This document shows positions 58,065-64,000 of a stretch of 64,000 nt of DNA, one piece after another; positions within the stretch are counted from its first letter, which is position 1; each line of letters opens with the position of its first letter. The stretch comes from Candidatus Latescibacterota bacterium (GTDB lineage Bacteria; JAAXHH01). A model generated the notes under the pieces. The model was not told the origin of the DNA, ran no database searches, and worked only from the letters and a program-made list of their open reading frames with translations. The position numbers and the translations under genes were made by a program. Location of the stretch: NCBI GenBank assembly GCA_012270975.1, contig JAAXHH010000011.1, positions 64,381 to 128,380 on the forward strand, read 5' to 3'.

Positions 58065-59216
58065 TTAGTCGCCGAACAACTCTTCCCGTATCCGGTTGAA
58101 GAATCCCCGGTCGTTTTCCGGCGTCTTTCCGCTGTTCAACCGGGACAGCTCCTGGTACAGTTCCTTTTCCCGGCCGGTCAGTTCCGTGGGCGTCCAGACG
58201 ATGACCTTGACGAGCTGGTCGCCCTGCCCGTACCCGTTGAGATGAGGCATGCCCTTGCCCCGCAGCCGGAACGCCTTGCCGAACTGGGTACCGGGAGGGA
58301 TGGTGAGCCGGACCTTGCCCGTAAGGGTCGGGATCTCCACCTGGTCGCCCAGGGCCGCCTGGCTGAAGCTGAGCGGCATGACGTAGATGATGTCGTCATC
58401 CTGCCGTTCGAACAGCTCATGGTGCTCCTGCTCGATGACGACGAGCACGTCGCCCGCCGGTCCGCCGCGGATACCCGCGTGGCCCTGGCCCTGGAGGCGC
58501 ATGTAGTTCCCGTCGCCTGCGCCGGTCGGGATATCCACCTTGACCGTAACCGTCTTCATCTGTCTGCCCTGTCCCTCGCACGTGGCGCAGGGCCGGTCTA
58601 TGGTCTTCCCCTGCCCTTGGCAGTTCGGACAGGTCGTCACGTTCATCACGACGCCGAACAGGGAGGACGCGCGTTGCTGCACCTGGCCCTGCCCCTGGCA
58701 GGTCGAGCAGGTGCGCACACCGTTCCGGTCGGCGGCGCCGATGCCGTCGCAGCTGTCGCAGGGTACGTAACGCTTGATGCGGATCGTCTTGCTGACGCCC
58801 TGGGCCAGTTCCTCCAGGGTCAGCCTGAGGTTCACCCGGAGGTCCTCCCCGCGGTTGCTTGCCCTTCCGCGGGTCCGTCCGCCGAAGAAGTCGCCGAATA
58901 TGCTGCCCCCGAACAGGTTCCCCAGGATGTCCTCGAAATCCCCCGCGTGGGTGAAGTCCCCCCACTGGAAGCCGCCCGCGCCGAAGTCGCTCGCCACGCC
59001 CTGGTGGCCGAACCGGTCGTAACGCGTACGCTTGTCCGGATCGCTGAGCACCTCGTAGGCTTCGGCGGCCGTCTTGAATTTCTCTTCCGCCGCCTTGTCG
59101 CCCGGATTCCGGTCCGGGTGATACTGCATGGCCAGCTTCCGGTACGCCTTCTTGATCTCGTCCTCGGATGCCGAGCGCGCGACACCCAGGGTATCGTAGT
59201 AGTCCTGTTTATTCAT
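58065..59216 (-). CDS. dnaJ: Chaperone DnaJ
   Basis: A 383-residue Hsp40. The ATG at 59216 has GGAAG upstream and overlaps the grpE stop. J-domain with HPD ([18 protein letters not shown], about residues 31-46), a short G/F region, then four zinc repeats ([32 protein letters not shown]) and the substrate domains ending in [19 protein letters not shown]. No dnaK is present in the window. Confidence 0.95.
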   Translation of the reverse strand: MNKQDYYDTLGVARSASEDEIKKAYRKLAMQYHPDRNPGDKAAEEKFKTAAEAYEVLSDPDKRTRYDRFGHQGVASDFGAGGFQWGDFTHAGDFEDILGNLFGGSIFGDFFGGRTRGRASNRGEDLRVNLRLTLEELAQGVSKTIRIKRYVPCDSCDGIGAADRNGVRTCSTCQGQGQVQQRASSLFGVVMNVTTCPNCQGQGKTIDRPCATCEGQGRQMKTVTVKVDIPTGAGDGNYMRLQGQGHAGIRGGPAGDVLVVIEQEHHELFERQDDDIIYVMPLSFSQAALGDQVEIPTLTGKVRLTIPPGTQFGKAFRLRGKGMPHLNGYGQGDQLVKVIVWTPTELTGREKELYQELSRLNSGKTPENDRGFFNRIREELFGD

Positions 59217-59964
59217 CTTCCGTTGGATCCGATTTCCGGCCGTTGTCCTGTTCCGCCTGTTCCGTCCGTTCCGGCGCATTCGCCGGCGCGCGCGTCACGA
59301 TGACCTTGGCCGCGCGCAGGACCTTTTCATTCAGCGTGTACCCCTTTTCGACCACGTTGATCACCGTCTCGGCCGGATGCTCTTCGTTTTCTACGGCCAT
59401 GACGGCTTCGTGCCGCGTGGGATCGAAGGGCGTTCCCTCCGCGGCGATCTCCTTCATACCCGCCTTCTCCAGTTTCTCCAGGAACTGCTGGCGGATCATC
59501 TCGAAACCCTGGGCGAAGGACCGGGTCTCCTCGGAGGTCTGCGGAGCCTGGAGAGCCCTTTCTATGTTGTCGAGGATGGGCAGCAGCTCGGTGATCAGCG
59601 ATTCACCCGCGTTTTTCACCAGCGCTGTGAACTCGCGGCCGGTACGTTTCTTGTAGTTGTCGAACTCGGCGGCCAGGCGCACCAGGCGGTCCTTGTACCG
59701 CAGGGCTTCCTCGGCCAGCCTGGCCAGTTCATCCTCTTCCGCATCGGCCGGAGCGCCATCCGATTGCTCCCCTGGATCCGCTTCTCCGTCGGACGCGGAC
59801 TCGACGTCCCGGTCTTCCGTCCCGGCCGTCGGTCCATTTCCCGATTCGGCGCCATGGTCCGACCCGGCCCCGGGGACGTTCTCCTGCGCCGCGGTCCCAG
59901 TCGCTTCCGCTACGTCACCGGGCGACGCCGCAGAATCCATTCCGGCTTCTTCTTCCTTGCCCAT
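59209..59964 (-). CDS. grpE: Nucleotide exchange factor GrpE
   Basis: A 251-residue GrpE. The first 90 residues are acidic, disordered sequence; the coiled coil ([33 protein letters not shown], about 78-112) and the C-terminal beta part ([34 protein letters not shown]) are standard. GGAGG lies 12 bases before the ATG. It overlaps dnaJ by 8 bases. Confidence 0.94.
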   Translation of the reverse strand: MGKEEEAGMDSAASPGDVAEATGTAAQENVPGAGSDHGAESGNGPTAGTEDRDVESASDGEADPGEQSDGAPADAEEDELARLAEEALRYKDRLVRLAAEFDNYKKRTGREFTALVKNAGESLITELLPILDNIERALQAPQTSEETRSFAQGFEMIRQQFLEKLEKAGMKEIAAEGTPFDPTRHEAVMAVENEEHPAETVINVVEKGYTLNEKVLRAAKVIVTRAPANAPERTEQAEQDNGRKSDPTEDE

Positions 59965-60069
59965 AGTGGTTTACAACCTCCAGTCTCTTATCCGGTAACT
60001 ATCTCTGACATCCTCTGTGCGCATGGTTTCCGGCCCCGCGCGGTTTCGCCCGGGCGCGACCTGAATGCC

Positions 60070-60102
60070 AAAACGAAGCGGGCGTGATCGCTCACGTCCG
60101 CT
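60070..60102 (-). terminator. Terminator between hrcA and grpE
   Basis: An 11-base stem (AGCGGACGTGA with TCACGCCCGCT, one G-U pair) and 4-base loop followed on the minus strand by TCGTTTT. It lies about 33 bases after the hrcA stop and suggests grpE-dnaJ have their own promoter or read-through. Confidence 0.65.
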
Positions 60103-60134
60103 GGTAAACTGGATCAGGACGAAAACCGTGGGAT

Positions 60135-61166
60135 TCACGCGAATATCGTGTTCAGGTATCTCGCCGTGTACCCGACGACGGACATCAGGCGCGCGTAAGG
60201 CATGCGCGTCGGGCCGATTACCCCGATAACGCCCGTCATGTCGCCGATTCGATAGGTCGACGTCACCACGCTGCAGGACTGCACTTCGTTCTGGCCGTTT
60301 TCGCGTCCGATGGTCACGGCGATCCGGTTTTCATGATGGCGCTCGCTCAGCCAGTGGGCTACCGTCCGCTTGTGTTCGAGAAACTGAAGCAGCGACGAAA
60401 GCTTCGTGTAATCCGTCACGAACTCCGGCTGCGACACGATATAGGTCGTTCCGCCGATGTGGGTTTTCTCGTTTTCCTCGAAATCGAATAGGTAATCGCT
60501 GTACTGGATGAACAACTGGACGATCTTCCGCTTGGATGTCGGCGCGTCCTCCAGGCGTTCGTCGAGTTGGCCCTTGATCTCCCTGAGGGAGCAGCCGTTC
60601 AACCGCTCGTTCAGGAACCAGCTGGCATCGGCGAGCCGGTCCGCGGGAATATCCGCGTCGAGTTCGGCGACGATGCTGCGGACCAGGCCGGAAGTGAGCG
60701 TCAGCACCAGCAGCACCTTGCGGTGGGCGACCGGTATCAGTTCCACCCGGTCGAGTCTTCCGTCATACAGCCTTGGCGCCAGCGCCACGCCGACTTCCCT
60801 GCACACCAGGCCGAGTATGTGCGCGGTGTGGCTCAACAGTTCCTGCACACTCAACCAATCGTTTTCCAGTTCGAGGTTGATTCGCTCCCTGTCCCGCTTG
60901 TTTATGGGACGCATGCGAAGGAGGGCATCCACGTAGTACCGGTAACCTTTGTCCGTCGGAACGCCGCCGGCCGAGGGATGGGGCCGGGTGATGTACCCGG
61001 CGTCTTCGAGGTTCACCATGGTATTACGCACCGTCGCCGGACTCACGGCGAGCGGTCCGGTGGCGGCAATCGACTTGGAGCCGACGGGCTGGCCCGTGGT
61101 GACATGGTGTTCGACCAGGTTCCGGAGAATATCCTTGTCCCGGTCGGTCTGAAGTGTATACGCCAT
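60135..61166 (-). CDS. hrcA: Heat-inducible transcription repressor HrcA
   Basis: A 343-residue HrcA. The ATG at 61166 gives MAYTLQTDRDKDILRNLVEHHVTTGQPVGSKSIA, the family start with its winged helix. The DNA-recognition part SPATVRNTMVNLEDAGYITRPHPSAGGVPTDKGYRYYV is typical, and the C-terminal IGRENGQNEVQSCSVV and GVIGPTRMPYARLMSVVGYTA complete the fold. HrcA normally binds CIRCE (TTAGCACTC-N9-GAGTGCTAA). I find no CIRCE upstream of hrcA, grpE or dnaJ here. Confidence 0.95.
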   Translation of the reverse strand: MAYTLQTDRDKDILRNLVEHHVTTGQPVGSKSIAATGPLAVSPATVRNTMVNLEDAGYITRPHPSAGGVPTDKGYRYYVDALLRMRPINKRDRERINLELENDWLSVQELLSHTAHILGLVCREVGVALAPRLYDGRLDRVELIPVAHRKVLLVLTLTSGLVRSIVAELDADIPADRLADASWFLNERLNGCSLREIKGQLDERLEDAPTSKRKIVQLFIQYSDYLFDFEENEKTHIGGTTYIVSQPEFVTDYTKLSSLLQFLEHKRTVAHWLSERHHENRIAVTIGRENGQNEVQSCSVVTSTYRIGDMTGVIGVIGPTRMPYARLMSVVGYTARYLNTIFA

Positions 61167-61283
61167 TTCGATCCCGCGGTCTGTATTGTCTGAAAGGGAG
61201 GACGTCATACAGGCCTGGTGTCGGAAGCGGCACGGCCCCGGACTGACCCGGGATGGGACCGTGCTGATCCATGCCTTCCGGAG

Positions 61284-61297
61284 GCGTGCGATCACGC
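61284..61297. promoter_or_regulatory. Palindrome at the hrcA start point, possible operator
   Basis: GCGTGCGATCACGC, 5-base arms around CGAT, lies just downstream of the predicted hrcA start point where CIRCE would be expected. It is much shorter than CIRCE and could be chance. Confidence 0.3.
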
Positions 61298-61313
61298 GCA
61301 AAACCCGATTCTT

Positions 61314-61342
61314 TATTTACGGATCACCCCCGATGATGTCAA
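61314..61342 (-). promoter_or_regulatory. Predicted promoter of hrcA
   Basis: Minus-strand TTGACA (61337-61342), 17-base spacer, TAAATA (61314-61319), start near 61307, leader of about 140 bases. Confidence 0.6.
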
Positions 61343-61396
61343 GCGAAAAGCTGGGTCCGGGGAAGGCCTTTCCCCCGGGCATTCAACGACTTTTAC

Positions 61397-61425
61397 TTGA
61401 CTGCGGGGGGCGCGCCGGCTATATT
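61397..61425 (+). promoter_or_regulatory. Predicted promoter of the CDP-alcohol phosphatidyltransferase gene
   Basis: TTGACT (61397-61402), 17-base spacer, TATATT (61420-61425); start near 61432, leader about 130 bases. Confidence 0.6.
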
Positions 61426-61560
61426 CCGGGATCACGTTTCCGGCAATGAAAACCCCGCCACAATCCGTCCGTTATCCCGGTTGCGTTCCGCGGCGCAAGC
61501 AGGGAAAGGCGGAGCGGGGCGCAGGCGGAAGCGCGTCGCGGCCTGATGCGGGAGAATGCC

Positions 61561-62160
61561 ATGCTGAGTTCGAAAGTGAAGACATGGTACGTGAACATGC
61601 TGGGGCCCTTCGTCCGTACGTCCGTGCGGTTCGGAATCCATCCCAACGCGTTGACGATACTCGGCTTCGGGATCACCCTGGTCTCGGCCTGTCTCTTCGG
61701 ACTCGGCGCTTTCAGGTGGGCCGGGCTGGTCATGTTCATCGGCGGCAGTTGCGACGTGCTTGACGGGCACCTCGCCCGGGAAACAGGAACCCGAAGCACC
61801 TTCGGCGCGCTCCTCGATTCCACGCTGGACCGCTACGCGGAGATCGCCGTATTCATCGGCATCATCGCCTTCTATCTGTTCAGCGCGGGGAACAGTGAAT
61901 TGAGTGCCTGGTGGGTGCTGGCGTCCGTGTTGGCCATCAGCGGCTCCCTGATGGTGAGTTACGTGCGGGCCCGGGCGGAGGGGCTCGGGCAGGAGTGTAC
62001 CGTCGGACTCATGCAGCGGCCGGAACGGATCATCTGTCTCGGGCTGGGTGCGATGCTTGGGGAGACGTACCTTCCCGTCGCGCTGGTTCTGATTGCCGCG
62101 GTATCGAACTTCACGGCCATTACCCGCCTGTTCCACATCCGCAGGAAGTCCAAAGGGTGA
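61561..62160 (+). CDS. CDP-alcohol phosphatidyltransferase
   Basis: A 199-residue inner-membrane enzyme that transfers a phosphatidyl-like group from a CDP-lipid to an alcohol. The ATG at 61561 has GGGAG 8 bases upstream; an ATG five codons earlier would remove it. The catalytic motif DGxxAR...G...D...D is DVLDGHLARETGTRSTFGALLDSTLDR near residues 65-90. Multiple hydrophobic helices follow. The acceptor alcohol (glycerol phosphate, inositol phosphate or other) cannot be decided. Confidence 0.88.
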   Translation: MLSSKVKTWYVNMLGPFVRTSVRFGIHPNALTILGFGITLVSACLFGLGAFRWAGLVMFIGGSCDVLDGHLARETGTRSTFGALLDSTLDRYAEIAVFIGIIAFYLFSAGNSELSAWWVLASVLAISGSLMVSYVRARAEGLGQECTVGLMQRPERIICLGLGAMLGETYLPVALVLIAAVSNFTAITRLFHIRRKSKG

Positions 62161-62270
62161 GGAAGATCTCATGAAGATTCCCGCGCCTTCGGGTATGGGG
62201 AAAACGAGCCGGCGGTCGTTGAAGACCCCGGTACGAAGCACGGCAGGATTACGACACGGGAGATCGGGTC

Positions 62271-63998
62271 ATGCGGCCGCGTAACAGAAGAATCATGCTG
62301 GCCCTGGTGTTGCTCACCGGTCTGCTGGGCGCCGGATGGCTGCTCAGTCAAAACCGGGTGCAGGCGGTCGGCGAACAGCAGTACGACCTGAAGCTCCTGC
62401 AACAGGTCGTGGAGCGCATCCGCGCCAGATACGTGGACGACATGAACGAAGGAGAGGCGATAGCCGCCGCCATCCGCGGCATGCTCGCCACGTTGGATCC
62501 CTATACGGAGTTTCTCGAGAAAAAGCAGAACGACGAGATGAAAATGATGCAGATCCAGGGGAAGTACGGTGGATTGGGCATCAAGATTCAAAAGCAGGAG
62601 GACGCCCTGGTCGTCGTCGCGCTGTTTGACGACACGCCCGCCTACGACGTCGGCCTGCAGACCGGAGACCGCATCGTCGGGATCGAGGGCCGGTCCACGG
62701 CCGATATCGATGTCTCGCAGGCGGCGGATCTCCTCCGGGGAAGTCCGGGTACTTCCGTGACGATTTCGGTCAGCAGGGAAGGCGAGGCGGCGGCTATCGA
62801 CTACACCCTGACGCGAGCCATAATCACCATACCGGTGGTTCCGTACGCGGGCATGCTGGAAGGCTCGGTCGGCTACATCAAACTGAACCAGTTTACCGAA
62901 GAAGCTTCCAGGGAAGTGGAACGGGCGTTGAAACACCTGGGAGAACAGGGCGCCCGGGGCTACATGCTCGATCTGCGCGGGAATCCGGGTGGACTGCTGG
63001 AGCAGGCCGTGGGCGTGGCGGGGAAGTTCCTGGAAGAAGGGAGTCTTGTCGTATACACCATGGGGCGTCCCGGTACGGACCAGCGATCCTATCACGCCAC
63101 CGATCCCTTCACCCTGAGGGACACACCGGTGGTGGTCCTGGTCGATCGGTACAGCGCAAGCGCTTCCGAGATCGTCGCCGGGGCGATCCAGGACTGGGAC
63201 CGGGGCGTCGTGGCCGGCCAGCCGACTTTCGGCAAGGCCTCGGTGCAGCAGATTTTCCCCATGAACGAGGAAACGGCCCTCAAGATCACCACGGCGCGGT
63301 ACTATACGCCGAGTGGGAGACTCATACAGAAAACCAGGGCGAGTCTGAAGGGACCGGACCCGTCGAATGCGGCGCGCGGCGATACGGACCAGGCGGAACA
63401 GGCGGACGAGGCGGAGCGGGATACGTATGAGACGAACACGGGCCGGACCGTGTACGGCGGCGGCGGCATCACGCCGGACGTCGAGATCGCGGTGCCAGAA
63501 TATCCCCACCTTATACAGGCCCTGAACAACCAGAGCCTGTTTATCCAGTTCGCCTCCCACTACGTGTCGCGCAACCCCGATGCGGACCTGGCGGCCTTTG
63601 ACGTCACGGACGAGATGATCGACGCCTTCCGCGGGTTCGTCGAAGCGCGTTCATTCGAGTACACCTCCACGGCGGAGCAGACGCTCAACGAGTTGGAAGA
63701 GATCGTCCGGGATCGTCTGGACCGTCCGGACCGTCCGGACCGTCCGGCGTCCACCGACGTGCTGGCATCGCTCGCCGATCTGCGGACGAAGCTGAACCGG
63801 CAGCATGAACTGGAATACCGCAGGCACAGGGAGTTGCTCGTAGCCCGCATCGGGACCGAAATCAGCGCGAAGCTCTGGGGAACGGCGGGACGGTACGCCT
63901 TCGCCACGAAACACGATCCGCAGATCAGGGCGTCCCTGGAGATACTCGAGGACGAAGACAGATACCGGAAGCTGCTCGGAAACGGCCCGGAAGAATGA
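62271..63998 (+). CDS. C-terminal processing protease CtpA (S41)
   Basis: A 575-residue exported serine protease of the Ctp/Prc family. N-terminal hydrophobic segment (about 8-28) as signal or anchor, a PDZ domain (about 85-180, YGGLGIKIQKQEDALVVVALFDDTPAYDVGLQTGDRI), the S41 core with GSVGYIKLNQF and DLRGNPGGLLEQAV, and the Ser/Lys dyad in DRYSASASEIVAGAIQDWDRGVVAGQ and FGKASVQ. A poly-acidic insert (QAEQADEAERD) at about 370 and DRPDRPDRP repeats near residue 485 extend the chain. The stop lies at 63996-63998, so the gene is complete. Confidence 0.92.
   Translation: MRPRNRRIMLALVLLTGLLGAGWLLSQNRVQAVGEQQYDLKLLQQVVERIRARYVDDMNEGEAIAAAIRGMLATLDPYTEFLEKKQNDEMKMMQIQGKYGGLGIKIQKQEDALVVVALFDDTPAYDVGLQTGDRIVGIEGRSTADIDVSQAADLLRGSPGTSVTISVSREGEAAAIDYTLTRAIITIPVVPYAGMLEGSVGYIKLNQFTEEASREVERALKHLGEQGARGYMLDLRGNPGGLLEQAVGVAGKFLEEGSLVVYTMGRPGTDQRSYHATDPFTLRDTPVVVLVDRYSASASEIVAGAIQDWDRGVVAGQPTFGKASVQQIFPMNEETALKITTARYYTPSGRLIQKTRASLKGPDPSNAARGDTDQAEQADEAERDTYETNTGRTVYGGGGITPDVEIAVPEYPHLIQALNNQSLFIQFASHYVSRNPDADLAAFDVTDEMIDAFRGFVEARSFEYTSTAEQTLNELEEIVRDRLDRPDRPDRPASTDVLASLADLRTKLNRQHELEYRRHRELLVARIGTEISAKLWGTAGRYAFATKHDPQIRASLEILEDEDRYRKLLGNGPEE
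63721..63747. repeat. Three 9-base tandem repeats in the CtpA gene
   Basis: ACCGTCCGG three times in tandem, with an imperfect unit before it, encoding a DRPDRP linker in the C-terminal part of the protease. Confidence 0.85.
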
Positions 63999-64000
63999 AG

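Larger units (their letters stand above)
61167..61560. other. Divergent intergenic region between hrcA and the CDP-alcohol gene
   Basis: A 394-base region without a credible gene. It contains the hrcA promoter (minus, 61314-61342), the plus-strand promoter (61397-61425) and the palindrome GCGTG-CGAT-CACGC at 61284-61297, 10-23 bases after the hrcA start point. No CIRCE element. Confidence 0.6.

Noticed and set aside
62169-63560. 463-residue minus-strand open frame
   Set aside because: Antisense to the CtpA protease; no domain or start signal seen.
1-64000. CRISPR arrays, insertion sequences, prophage or integron parts
   Set aside because: No regular direct repeats with spacers, transposase or integrase motifs were seen; tRNA genes are not followed by an integrase or attachment repeat.

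Overview
This 64 kb window is a chromosomal segment of a GC-rich Gram-negative bacterium. The outer membrane is inferred from an LpxL-type acyltransferase, a heptosyltransferase, a TamB/TamA pair and a porin-like barrel. Two long GWxTD-domain TPR proteins, a sulfatase, FtsX-type permeases and overall gene style fit an uncultured FCB-related lineage such as Latescibacterota, KSB1 or Gemmatimonadota-like bacteria. That placement is inference; no rRNA gene or strict phylogenetic marker was compared. Promoters resemble sigma70 (TTGACA, 17 bp, TAnnTT). Gene density is high, no phage, IS, CRISPR or plasmid functions are visible, and the window looks like stable core genome with a few lineage-specific islands.

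Layout. 1-3.8 kb (+): the end of an FtsX/MacB-type permease, an FMN-binding membrane protein and a Tat-exported ApbE flavin transferase. 3.9-4.7 kb (-): three tandem paralogues of a small membrane/coiled-coil protein that shorten by exactly one heptad per copy. 5-13.3 kb (-): a long run iscS, iscU-like, mnmA, secreted peptidase MA, lpxL-like, lipoprotein, heptosyltransferase, PfkB kinase and a duplicated alpha/beta-barrel protein. 13.7-20 kb (+): a lipoprotein, an unrecognised protein and two tandem GWxTD proteins, meeting a sulfatase head-on. 21.7-24.5 kb (-): phoH, ybeY, corC/hlyC. 24.6-33.3 kb (-): DUF402, thioredoxin-like, nitroreductase, feoB-associated Cys-rich protein, feoB, feoA, cytochrome b-like, FMN-binding, apbE, porin and a DtxR/MntR regulator. 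33.6-42.6 kb (+): an ACT-GlnE-like adenylyltransferase, tamB and tamA. 42.7-44.3 kb (+): a glycosidase-like protein. 44.4-49.2 kb (-): hxlB, hxlA, a larC N-half, a degenerate globin, two Cof-type HAD phosphatases and two tRNAs. 49.3-61.2 kb (-): dnaG, a peroxiredoxin-like protein, mutS2, cvpA, yqeY, rpsU, HIT, rsmE, prmA, dnaJ, grpE and hrcA. 61.6-64 kb (+): a CDP-alcohol phosphatidyltransferase and a CtpA protease.

The most interesting block is 26.3-33.4 kb. Ferrous iron uptake (FeoA, FeoB, Cys-rich partner) is joined, by overlaps or gaps of a few bases, to a flavinylation pair (ApbE plus an FMN-binding target), a membrane cytochrome b-like protein and a porin, under a divergently placed DtxR-type regulator with its own canonical promoter. 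A near-identical inverted repeat (GGGACTATCG, about 20 bases, CGATAGTCCC) precedes both the porin and feoB. My reading, an inference, is a reductive iron-assimilation unit: an envelope ferric reductase feeding Fe(II) to FeoB.

Other points that deserve checking are an IscU-like scaffold with Ser at its first cysteine position, a secreted truncated globin without its proximal histidine, a LarC reduced to its N-terminal half beside the formaldehyde-fixing HPS/PHI pair, and a single-headed GlnE homologue with ACT sensors and Glu in place of a catalytic Asp.
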